Notes under the pieces: generated by a model
What the model saw: the letters and a program-made list of their open reading frames with translations, nothing else
Database searches by the model: none
What the model was told of the DNA's origin: nothing
Shown: positions 1 through 5,740 of the stretch, piece by piece
How positions within the stretch are numbered: the first letter of the stretch is position 1
Layout of the letters: every line of letters begins with the position of its first letter
Source: an uncultured Actinotalea sp.
Lineage (GTDB): Bacteria; Actinomycetota; Actinomycetes; Actinomycetales; Cellulomonadaceae
DNA: 6,040 nucleotides
Direction: 5' to 3'
Assembly: GCF_946885855.1 (NCBI RefSeq)
Contig: NZ_CAMPHH010000212.1
Coordinates: forward strand, 1 to 6,040
Translations under genes and position numbers: made by a program

Positions 1-88
1 GATCAGCGGCACATTCGGCGGGGCGGTGCTGCGGTGGACAGGCGTCTCAGGATCCGGGCGGGGCTTCCGGTCGCGCCGACCTCGGCCG

Positions 89-94
89 TACCGT
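89..94 (+). promoter_or_regulatory. Candidate -10 box (TACCGT) for the metY leader transcript
   Basis: TACCGT fits the actinobacterial TAnnnT -10 consensus and ends 6 nt before an ATG at 101. The isomerase-family and oxidoreductase genes in this window show nearly the same geometry (7 nt). No convincing -35 hexamer is seen: TTCCGG at 65-70, with an 18-bp spacer, is weak. If used, transcription would begin near base 101 and produce a leader of about 220 nt before metY. This is inferred from pattern and spacing only. Confidence 0.4.
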
Positions 95-100
95 CGGCCC

Positions 101-124
101 ATGTCCCGCCGAATGTGCCGCTGA
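101..124 (+). CDS. Candidate 7-codon leader peptide (MSRRMCR) upstream of metY
   Basis: ATG at 101 opens a 7-codon frame reading MSRRMCR and closes with TGA at 122-124. It has no Shine-Dalgarno, but TACCGT lies 6 nt upstream, so it could be read from a leaderless mRNA. Its Met and Cys codons (113-118) lie just before the stop, and the next gene is a sulfhydrylase of methionine/cysteine synthesis. Short leaderless ORFs with Cys codons upstream of sulfur-assimilation genes are known in actinobacteria, where ribosome progress through them regulates the downstream genes. A similar role here is inference. A frame this short can occur by chance, and most of it lies inside the inverted-repeat arm. 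Confidence 0.35.
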   Translation: MSRRMCR

Positions 125-320
125 TCCGCGCACGTCCGGTGGTGTGCCCCGAGACCTCCTGACCTCCCTGCCGTCCCGGTAGCGAAGGGGTCGAGAGCCA
201 GGTCCGGCGGCCTCGCTCCCCACGTGCACTCCCCGCCAGCCGATCGCGGCTGGCCCGGGTCAGTGGCGCACTGGCGATGGGTCATCCGCGGCTCGTACCC
301 CGAGACCCCAGGAGACCGCC
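125..320 (+). promoter_or_regulatory. Structured metY 5' leader without a recognised riboswitch
   Basis: This stretch contains no credible gene. I can pair several hairpins by eye. Bases 187-221 form an interrupted stem (GGGG, CGAG and GCC against GGC, CTCG and CCCC). Bases 235-254 form a perfect 8-bp stem, GCCAGCCG/CGGCTGGC, with loop ATCG. Bases 261-273 form CAGTG/CACTG with loop GCG. Bases 290-307 form GGCTCG/CGAG(A)CC, ending two bases before the ribosome binding site. CTCCTG at 156-161 is complementary to CAGGAG at 309-314, so it could mask the binding site. CCCCGAGACC occurs at both 147-156 and 298-307. I looked for SAM-I and SAM-IV core motifs and did not find them. A regulatory role is inferred from length, structure and position. 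Confidence 0.4.
310..314 (+). promoter_or_regulatory. Ribosome binding site of metY (AGGAG)
   Basis: AGGAG lies 6 nt before the ATG at 321, a near-ideal Shine-Dalgarno. It fixes the metY start and shows that this gene, unlike the leaderless-looking genes downstream, is translated from an mRNA with a leader. Confidence 0.85.
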
Positions 321-1637
321 ATGACGAACCCCAGCTGGTCCTTCGAGACCCGTCAGATCCACGCCGGCCAGACGCTCGACGCGAGCGGCGCCCGCGCCCT
401 GCCGATCCACCAGACGACGTCGTTCGTGTTCCCCGACGCCGACACCGCCGCAGCCCGTTTCGCGCTGCAGGACCTCGGCCCGATCTACACCCGCATCGGC
501 AACCCGACCCAGCAGGCGGTCGAGGACCGGATCGCCTCGCTCGAGGGCGGCGTCGGCGCGCTGCTTCTGTCCTCCGGGCAGGCCGCGACCACCTACGCGA
601 TCCTCAACATCGCCGAGGCGGGTGACCACGTCGTGGCGAGCCCGAGCCTGTACGGCGGCACCTACAACCTCCTGCACCACACGCTGCCGAAGCTCGGCGT
701 CCAGGTCACGTTCGTCACCGACCCGCACGACCCGCAGTCGTGGCGCGACGCCGTCCGACCCGAGACGAAGCTCTTCTTCGGCGAGACGATCCCCAACCCC
801 AAGAGCGACATCCTCGACATCGAGACGGTCGCGGCCGTGGCGCACGAGGTCGGCGTCCCGCTCGTCGTCGACAACACCGTCGCGACCCCGTACCTCGTCC
901 GCCCGCTCGAGCACGGTGCCGACGTCGTCACCCACTCGGCGACCAAGTACCTGGGCGGGCACGGCACGGCGATCGGCGGCGTCATCGTCGACGGCGGCTC
1001 GTTCGACTTCGCCCAGCACCCCGAGCGCTTCCCCAACTACAACCAGCCGGACGCGAGCTACAACGGTCTCGTCTACGCCCGGGACCTCGGCGTCGGCGGC
1101 GCCTTCGGCGTGAACCTCTCCTTCATCCTCAAGGCGCGCGTGCAGCTGCTGCGGGACCTCGGCTCGGCGATCTCGCCGTTCAACGCGTTCCTCATCGCGC
1201 AGGGCCTGGAGACGCTGTCGCTGCGGGTCGAGCGCCACGTGCAGAACGCGCAGGCCGTGGCCGAGTGGCTCGAGGCGCGCGACGACGTGCGCACGGTGCA
1301 CTACGCCGGCCTGCCCTCCAGCCCGTGGCACGCCAACGCCCGCAAGTACGCCCCGCGGGGCACCGGCGCCGTCGTCGCCTTCGAGCTCGAGGGCGGCGCG
1401 GAGGCGGGCAAGCGGTTCGTCGACGCCCTCGAGCTGCACTCGAACGTCGCGAACATCGGTGACGTGCGCTCGCTGGTCATCCACCCGGCGTCGACCACGC
1501 ACAGCCAGCTGACGCCGGAGCAGCAGGCGCTGTCCGGCATCACGCCCGGACTCGTGCGCCTGGCGGTGGGCATCGAGCACGTCGACGACATCCTGGCCGA
1601 CCTCGACGCCGGGTTCCGAGCGGCCAAGGGGGCCTGA
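321..1637 (+). CDS. metY: O-acetylhomoserine sulfhydrylase (PLP-dependent, Cys/Met metabolism family)
   Basis: This 438-residue cytoplasmic PLP enzyme of the Cys/Met metabolism family (fold type I) should combine O-acetylhomoserine with sulfide to give homocysteine and acetate. Actinobacterial members often also accept O-acetylserine. The PLP lysine is K209 in HSATKYLGGHG. D184 in VVDNT should contact the pyridine nitrogen. Y56 and R58 in the YTRIGNPT block are the phosphate-binding pair supplied by the neighbouring subunit. SSGQAA (84-89) is the phosphate loop, and R413 in GLVRLAVGIE should bind the substrate carboxylate. The length is typical for MetY and longer than the roughly 380-400 residues of cystathionine gamma-synthase. 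The start is set by AGGAG 6 nt upstream. The following metX supports acetylhomoserine as substrate. Cystathionine gamma-synthase or gamma-lyase activity is less likely. Confidence 0.95.
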   Translation: MTNPSWSFETRQIHAGQTLDASGARALPIHQTTSFVFPDADTAAARFALQDLGPIYTRIGNPTQQAVEDRIASLEGGVGALLLSSGQAATTYAILNIAEAGDHVVASPSLYGGTYNLLHHTLPKLGVQVTFVTDPHDPQSWRDAVRPETKLFFGETIPNPKSDILDIETVAAVAHEVGVPLVVDNTVATPYLVRPLEHGADVVTHSATKYLGGHGTAIGGVIVDGGSFDFAQHPERFPNYNQPDASYNGLVYARDLGVGGAFGVNLSFILKARVQLLRDLGSAISPFNAFLIAQGLETLSLRVERHVQNAQAVAEWLEARDDVRTVHYAGLPSSPWHANARKYAPRGTGAVVAFELEGGAEAGKRFVDALELHSNVANIGDVRSLVIHPASTTHSQLTPEQQALSGITPGLVRLAVGIEHVDDILADLDAGFRAAKGA

Positions 1638-1715
1638 TGAGCGCCCCCTCCCGCCGAACCGCGTCCCAGGGAGCGCACGACGTGGACACCGCGGGCCGCC
1701 GTCGGGCGAGCGACG

Positions 1716-1721
1716 TAGGTT
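1716..1721 (+). promoter_or_regulatory. Candidate -10 box (TAGGTT) for a separate metX start
   Basis: TAGGTT fits TAnnnT and ends 8 nt before a GTG at 1730, close to the leaderless geometry of the genes downstream. There is no -35 hexamer at normal spacing; TGGACA at 1683-1688 is too far away (27 nt). If active, metX could be expressed independently of metY. Confidence 0.35.
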
Positions 1722-1729
1722 GGCGCGTC

Positions 1730-2920
1730 GTGCACACCCCGACGACGACGGACGCCCCCGCCGCAGCCGGACGCCGCGAGCCCGTCTGGGCCGGTGGCAC
1801 GCCCGTGCCCGCGAGCGCGGCGTGGCGGGAGGGGGACCCGGCCGGCGACCGGCTGTTCCGGTCGATCGGCCCGCTGACGCTCGAGGGCGGCGAGACGCTG
1901 CCCGACGTCACGGTCGCCTACGAGACCTGGGGCACGCTCTCCCCCAGCGGGGACAACGCCGTGCTCGTCCTGCACGCCCTCACGGGCGACTCGCACGTCT
2001 TCGGGCCGTCCGGTCCGGGCCACCCGACGGCCGGCTGGTGGGACACCCTGGTGGGCCCCGGCTGCCCGATCGACACCGACCGGTACTTCGTCGTCGCGCC
2101 CAACGTCCTCGGCGGGTGCCAGGGCACCACCGGCCCGGCGACGAACGCCCCGGACGGGCGGCCCTGGGGCGGGCGCTTCCCGTTCGTCACGACCCGGGAC
2201 CAGGTCCGCGCGGAGATCGCGCTGGCCGACGCGCTGGGGATCGACAGCTGGGCGTTCGTCGTCGGCGCGTCCATGGGCGGGATGCGGGTCCTCGAGTGGG
2301 CCGTCACGGCACCGGACCGGGTCCGCTCGCTCGCGGCCATCGCGACGACGGCGCAGACGACGGCGGACCAGATCGCCTGGGCGCACCCGCAGCTCGAGGC
2401 GATCCGCAGCGACCCGGGCTGGCACGGCGGCGACTACTACGACCTGCCCGAGGGCCGGGGGCCGCACGTCGGGCTCGGCATCGCCCGGCAGATCGCCCAC
2501 ACCACCTACCGGGCGGCGGTCGAGCTCGACGAGCGGTTCGGCCGGCAGGCGCAGGGCGCGGAGGAGCCGCTGGGCGGCGGCGGGCGCTACGCCGTCCAGT
2601 CCTACCTCGACCACCACGCGGGCAAGCTCGCCCGGCGGTTCGACGCGAACTCCTACCTCGTGCTCACCGAGTCGATGCTGTCCCACGACGTCGGGCGCGA
2701 GCGCGGCGGGGTCGAGGCGGCCCTGGCCACGGTGCCGGCTCGCGCCCTCGTCGTCGCGGTCGACTCGGACCGGCTGTACCTGCCCGAGCAGTCCGAGCGC
2801 ATCGCGGCGGCGCTGCCCGGTGCGGAGCGCAGCCACCTCATCCACTCCGACTTCGGGCACGACGGCTTCCTCATCGAGTTCGACCAGCTGGGCACGCTCG
2901 TGCGCGAGTTCCTCGGCTGA
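1730..2920 (+). CDS. metX: Homoserine O-acetyltransferase (alpha/beta hydrolase fold)
   Basis: MetX transfers an acetyl group from acetyl-CoA to L-homoserine, making the O-acetylhomoserine used by the adjacent MetY. With the GTG at 1730 the protein is 396 residues. The nucleophile is S181 in GASMGGM, the acid is probably D347 in DSDRLYLP, and the histidine is H377 in FGHDGF. HALTGDSHV and GGCQGTTGP are family signatures. Two starts are possible. GTG 1730 has a TAGGTT box 8 nt upstream. ATG 1637 overlaps the metY stop (TGATG) behind AAGGGGG and adds 31 residues. I prefer 1730 because the extra segment looks unlike the family and has more A/T third bases, but the longer form is not excluded. 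Succinyl transfer is the main alternative activity; the MetY neighbour argues for acetyl. Confidence 0.92.
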   Translation: MHTPTTTDAPAAAGRREPVWAGGTPVPASAAWREGDPAGDRLFRSIGPLTLEGGETLPDVTVAYETWGTLSPSGDNAVLVLHALTGDSHVFGPSGPGHPTAGWWDTLVGPGCPIDTDRYFVVAPNVLGGCQGTTGPATNAPDGRPWGGRFPFVTTRDQVRAEIALADALGIDSWAFVVGASMGGMRVLEWAVTAPDRVRSLAAIATTAQTTADQIAWAHPQLEAIRSDPGWHGGDYYDLPEGRGPHVGLGIARQIAHTTYRAAVELDERFGRQAQGAEEPLGGGGRYAVQSYLDHHAGKLARRFDANSYLVLTESMLSHDVGRERGGVEAALATVPARALVVAVDSDRLYLPEQSERIAAALPGAERSHLIHSDFGHDGFLIEFDQLGTLVREFLG

Positions 2921-2928
2921 GCGGTTCG

Positions 2929-2946
2929 GCCCCGGCGCCCCGGGGC
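2929..2946 (+). terminator. G+C-rich hairpin after metX, possible terminator
   Basis: GCCCCGG at 2929-2935 pairs perfectly with CCGGGGC at 2940-2946 around the 4-nt loop CGCC, starting 8 nt after the metX stop. There is no T-run, so this is not a classical intrinsic terminator. Hairpins without a U-tract are common at actinobacterial gene ends. Its position just before an independent promoter fits the end of the met transcript. Confidence 0.45.
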
Positions 2947-2960
2947 GCGGCACACCGGTG

Positions 2961-2989
2961 AGGACAGCCGGCGGCCCGCTCCCTACGAT
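2961..2989 (+). promoter_or_regulatory. Leaderless promoter of the isomerase-family gene
   Basis: AGGACA (2961-2966) matches TTGACA at four of six positions. It is followed by a 17-bp spacer and the -10 box TACGAT (2984-2989). The ATG at 2997 begins 7 nt after the -10 box, where transcription itself should start, so the mRNA is probably leaderless. The alternative in-frame ATG at 2988 overlaps the -10 box and is therefore unlikely to be the start. Confidence 0.65.
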
Positions 2990-2996
2990 GCGGTCC

Positions 2997-3707
2997 ATGG
3001 CCAGCGACGTCGCGACGACCGACCGCCTCCTGCGCGCCCAGTGGCTGCGGCTGCGGGAGTGGCTGGACGAGCTCGACGACGACGCGACGCGCGCCGCGAG
3101 CGTCCTGCCCGGATGGACGGTCGCCGAGCTGGTCGCCCACCTGGGTCGCGTCCTGGACGCCCTGGCGGTCACGCAGCCGGCCGACGGCGACGCGCAGCCG
3201 GTGGGCCTCGGCCGGTACCTGCGCCTGGCCGCCGAGCGGGCGGAGCGGATCGACGCGGTCACGCGCGCGCTGGCGCAGGAGATCGCGGCCGACCCGCTCG
3301 GCGCACTGGACCGCCACGCCGACGACGCCTTCGCCCAGCTGCACGAGCTGCGCAGCCAGGCCGCGGACCCCATCGTCAGGACGCGGGTCACGGACATCCG
3401 GCTGTCGGACTTCCTGCTCAGCCGCCTGCTGGAGCTCGTCGTCCACGGCGACGACCTGGACCGGTCGCTCCCGGCCGTGCCCGGCGACATCGTGATCGAC
3501 GAGGCCCTCACCGTCGTGTCGGACGCCCTCCTGGAGGTCGTGATGGAGCGCGGCGGGTGGGAGCTCGAGGTCGTCGAGCCGCGCGCCTGGGTGCGCCTGG
3601 CCTGCGGCCGCACGCCGCTGGACGCGAGAACCATCGGGGCCGCGCTGCGGCCGCGCTACACCTCCGACGCCACCCCGGACCTCACCGGGGTCCTCCCGCT
3701 CGTCTGA
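2997..3707 (+). CDS. Maleylpyruvate isomerase family protein (DinB-like fold, mycothiol-dependent type)
   Basis: This 236-residue soluble protein matches the mycothiol-dependent maleylpyruvate isomerase family. The N-terminal DinB-like four-helix bundle covers about residues 5-155. PGWTVAELVAHLGR supplies H48, and LLELVVHGDDL supplies E146 and H150; together these form the expected divalent-metal triad. The C-terminal 80 residues, including WVRLACGRTPLDARTIGAALRP, resemble the smaller C-terminal domain often attached to this bundle. Members use or are thought to use mycothiol, the actinobacterial thiol, in isomerase or transferase reactions, but most have unknown substrates. No gentisate or other aromatic-ring pathway genes lie nearby, so maleylpyruvate isomerisation itself is not supported. 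The start is chosen because it lies 7 nt after TACGAT. The gene has its own promoter and a hairpin separates it from metX. Confidence 0.85.
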   Translation: MASDVATTDRLLRAQWLRLREWLDELDDDATRAASVLPGWTVAELVAHLGRVLDALAVTQPADGDAQPVGLGRYLRLAAERAERIDAVTRALAQEIAADPLGALDRHADDAFAQLHELRSQAADPIVRTRVTDIRLSDFLLSRLLELVVHGDDLDRSLPAVPGDIVIDEALTVVSDALLEVVMERGGWELEVVEPRAWVRLACGRTPLDARTIGAALRPRYTSDATPDLTGVLPLV

Positions 3708-3728
3708 CGGCCGGCGTCCGTCGTCCGT

Positions 3729-3757
3729 CTGACACCCGCGGGGCCAGCGCCTACGGT
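3729..3757 (+). promoter_or_regulatory. Leaderless promoter of the oxidoreductase-hydrolase operon
   Basis: CTGACA (3729-3734) matches TTGACA at five of six positions. A 17-bp spacer separates it from TACGGT (3752-3757), and the ATG at 3765 follows exactly 7 nt later. This is the best promoter in the window and predicts a leaderless mRNA. The in-frame GTG at 3756 overlaps the -10 box and can be set aside as a start. Confidence 0.7.
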
Positions 3758-3764
3758 GGCGGAC

Positions 3765-4742
3765 ATGACCATGCTCGCCGCCGTCGCCGTCCGCACCGAC
3801 CCTCAGGACCCGCTGTCCGGCCTGGAGCTGCGTCAGGTCGAGCGGCCCGGCGACCGGGACCTCCCGCCGCACTGGTCCGTCGTCGACGTGCGCGCCGCGA
3901 GCCTCAACCACCACGACCTGTGGTCCCTGCGCGGCGTGGGGCTGCCCGACGAGGCGCTGCCGATGGTCCTCGGCTGCGACGCGGCGGGGGTCACCGCGGA
4001 CGGGCAGGAGGTCGTCGTGCACGCCGTCGTCGGCGCGACGGGCCACGGCGTCGGGCCCGGCGAGCGCCGTTCGCTGCTGTCCGAGAGGTACCCGGGCACG
4101 CTCGCCGAGCAGGTCGCCGTCCCCACCTGGAACCTCGTGCCGAAGCCGGCGGAGCTGAGCTTCGTGGAGGCCGCGTGCCTGCCGACGGCGTGGCTCACGG
4201 CTTACCGGATGCTCTTCACCAGCGCCCGCCTCGCCCCGGGCGACCGCGTCCTGGTCCAGGGCGCGGGCGGCGGGGTCGCGTCCGCCGCCGTCCAGCTCGG
4301 CGCCGCCGCGGGCCTGGAGGTCGCCGTGACCAGCCGCGACGCCGGCAAGCGCGAGCGCGCCCTGGCGATGGGCGCCGCCGTCGCCGTCGAGCCCGGCGCC
4401 CGCCTGCCGTTCCGGGCCGACGCCGTCCTGGAGACCGTCGGCGCCGCGACGTGGAGCCACTCGGTGCGCAGCGTCCGCCCCGGCGGCACGATCGTCGTCG
4501 CCGGCGCCACGACCGGGGACCCCGCTCCCATGGAGCTGACGCGGATCTTCTTCACCGAGGTCTCCGTGCTCGGCGCGACCATGGGCGACAAGGACGACCT
4601 CGAGGCCCTCCTGCGCATGCTCGTCCGCACCGGCGTCCGCCCCACCGTCGACACGACCGTCCCGCTGGACCGCGCCCCCGAGGGCTTCGCCCGCCTCGCG
4701 TCCGGCGCGCAGGTGGGCAAGGTCGTCGTGACGGTCGGCTGA
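3765..4742 (+). CDS. Zinc-independent medium-chain dehydrogenase/reductase, quinone-oxidoreductase-like
   Basis: This 325-residue cytoplasmic protein has the medium-chain dehydrogenase/reductase layout. A GroES-like N-terminal domain (about 1-125) contains SLNHHDLWSLRG and LGCDAAG. A Rossmann domain (about 130-270) has the nucleotide loop VLVQGAGGGVASAAVQLGAA (163-182). S190-R191 after the second strand suits the NADPH 2'-phosphate, so NADP(H) is the likely cofactor. The four-cysteine structural-zinc lobe and the GHE motif of zinc alcohol dehydrogenases are absent, pointing to the quinone oxidoreductase/enoyl reductase branch. The substrate cannot be read from the sequence. The start is set by TACGGT 7 nt upstream; an ATG at 3771 would remove two residues. 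The hydrolase gene begins two bases after the stop, so the pair is probably co-transcribed. Confidence 0.88.
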   Translation: MTMLAAVAVRTDPQDPLSGLELRQVERPGDRDLPPHWSVVDVRAASLNHHDLWSLRGVGLPDEALPMVLGCDAAGVTADGQEVVVHAVVGATGHGVGPGERRSLLSERYPGTLAEQVAVPTWNLVPKPAELSFVEAACLPTAWLTAYRMLFTSARLAPGDRVLVQGAGGGVASAAVQLGAAAGLEVAVTSRDAGKRERALAMGAAVAVEPGARLPFRADAVLETVGAATWSHSVRSVRPGGTIVVAGATTGDPAPMELTRIFFTEVSVLGATMGDKDDLEALLRMLVRTGVRPTVDTTVPLDRAPEGFARLASGAQVGKVVVTVG

Positions 4743-4744
4743 GC

Positions 4745-5740
4745 GTGCCCGCCGACGACGGCGCCTGGGTCCCCGACGTCCTCGGCCCCGGGTTCGAGGC
4801 GCGCACGCTCCCGCTCGCCGACGACGCCGAGGGCGAGGCCGTCGCGACGCTCGTCCGCTACCGCCCCGGCACGCCGGAGCCCACCCGACCGGCCCGCGCG
4901 GTGCTGTACCTGCACGGCTGGAACGACTACTTCTTCCAGGTGGACCTCGCCCGGTACTGGCACGGCCAGGGCGTCGCCTTCCACGCCCTCGACCTGCGCA
5001 AGTACGGCCGGAGCCTGCGCCCGCACCAGACGCCGAACCACGTCGAGCACCTCGCGACCTACGACGAGGAGATCGGCCTGGCCCTGGACGCGATCCGCGC
5101 CGACCTGGGCCGGCACGCCCGGGTGCTGCTCATGGGGCACAGCACCGGCGGGCTCGTCGCGTCCCTCTGGGCGGACCGCCATCCCGGTCGCCTCGCCGGG
5201 CTCGTGCTCAACAGCCCCTGGCTGGAGATGACCGGCTCGTCGGTCGCCCGGCTGGTCTCGGCCCCGGTCGTGCAGCAGATCGCACGGCTGCACCCTCTGA
5301 CGCCGATGATCGCCCGCGATCCCGGCTTCTATGCCCGCACCCTGCTGACCCGTTACGGCGGGGAGTGGGAGTACGACGAGCGCTGGCGCCCCACGCCGTT
5401 CTTCCCGATCCGTGCCGGTTGGCTGCAGGCGGTCATGGAGGGCCACGCGCGGGTGGCGCGGGGGCTGGCGATCGACACCCCCGTGCTCATGGCGGCGTCG
5501 GCACGGAGCGTCATCGGCCCCCGGTGGCGCGAGGAGATGCGCGCGGCCGACGTCGTGCTCGACGCCGACCTCCTGGCCCGCCGCGCCGTGCTCCTCGGTC
5601 CGCTGGTCACGGTCCTGCGCGTCGACGGCGGGCTGCACGACCTGACGCTCTCACCGGCGCCGGTCCGGGAGCGCTTCTACGCGGAGGTCACCCGCTGGCT
5701 CGCGGCCTACGGGTGGGCGGGACCTACCCTTCCCGCGTGA
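4745..5740 (+). CDS. Alpha/beta hydrolase (serine aminopeptidase S33 / monoglyceride lipase type)
   Basis: This 331-residue protein starts at GTG. VLYLHGWNDYFFQ (53-65) is the oxyanion-hole strand, and GHSTGG (131-136) is the nucleophile elbow with S133. H298 in GGLHDLTLS is the catalytic base; the acid is probably D273 in DVVLDAD, though D269 or D275 could serve. Residues about 160-235 form a cap region. Such proteins cleave ester or amide bonds of small lipids or other hydrophobic substrates; the substrate here is unknown. No signal peptide or membrane segment is visible, so it should be cytoplasmic. No good Shine-Dalgarno precedes GTG 4745, which lies two bases after the oxidoreductase stop, so translation is probably coupled. 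Its last 17 bases overlap the end of the minus-strand gene. Confidence 0.87.
   Translation: MPADDGAWVPDVLGPGFEARTLPLADDAEGEAVATLVRYRPGTPEPTRPARAVLYLHGWNDYFFQVDLARYWHGQGVAFHALDLRKYGRSLRPHQTPNHVEHLATYDEEIGLALDAIRADLGRHARVLLMGHSTGGLVASLWADRHPGRLAGLVLNSPWLEMTGSSVARLVSAPVVQQIARLHPLTPMIARDPGFYARTLLTRYGGEWEYDERWRPTPFFPIRAGWLQAVMEGHARVARGLAIDTPVLMAASARSVIGPRWREEMRAADVVLDADLLARRAVLLGPLVTVLRVDGGLHDLTLSPAPVRERFYAEVTRWLAAYGWAGPTLPA

Larger units (their letters stand above)
1..126. repeat. Perfect 22-bp inverted repeat with 82-bp spacer
   Basis: Bases 1-22 (starting GATCAGCGGCACATTC) are the exact reverse complement of bases 105-126, with 82 bp between the arms. Base 23 against base 104 is the first mismatch on the inner side. 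The outer limit is unknown because the left arm begins at the first base of the window. The right arm contains most of the small candidate leader ORF at 101-124, so the left arm carries the same last codons on the minus strand. No transposase or flanking target duplication is visible. It could be a long-range stem, a small non-autonomous element, or an inverted chimera at a sequence end. The repeat is certain; its meaning is not. Confidence 0.8.

Noticed and set aside
1..146. Open minus-strand frame ending in RRMCR then a stop at the left edge
   Set aside because: It reads through both repeat arms, has no recognisable start or motif and has weak third-position bias. The shared ending is a consequence of the inverted repeat.
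125..320. SAM riboswitch upstream of metY
   Set aside because: Sulfur genes often carry one, but I found no GGCAACC-type core or other recognisable SAM-I or SAM-IV signature. A covariance-model search would be needed to exclude a diverged form.
282..1580. Long open frame on the minus strand opposite metY (432 codons)
   Set aside because: It is a mirror of the strong third-position GC bias of metY. Its product is Arg/Val/Asp-rich with no motif, while the plus-strand frame has all MetY catalytic residues.
2820..2996. Longer start for the isomerase-family protein (59 extra codons)
   Set aside because: The extension overlaps the end of metX out of frame, is Ser/Thr-rich, and runs through the terminator-like hairpin and the promoter. 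The ATG at 2997 follows the -10 box by 7 nt.
3706..3722. Small hairpin GACGG/CCGTC at the end of the isomerase-family gene as a terminator
   Set aside because: It has only five pairs with a 7-nt loop, includes the stop codon and lacks a T-run; it is too weak to call.
1301..4460. Very long minus-strand frames of 777 and 529 codons across metX, the isomerase-family gene and the oxidoreductase
   Set aside because: They are antisense shadows in GC-rich DNA: low-complexity Arg/Ala/Gly composition, no domain signature, and they cross gene boundaries and promoters on the other strand.
3041..4744. In-frame upstream extension of the hydrolase frame, giving an 899-codon reading
   Set aside because: The part before GTG 4745 is Arg/Pro/Gly-rich shadow of the isomerase-family and oxidoreductase genes. 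Recognisable alpha/beta hydrolase sequence begins only after 4745.
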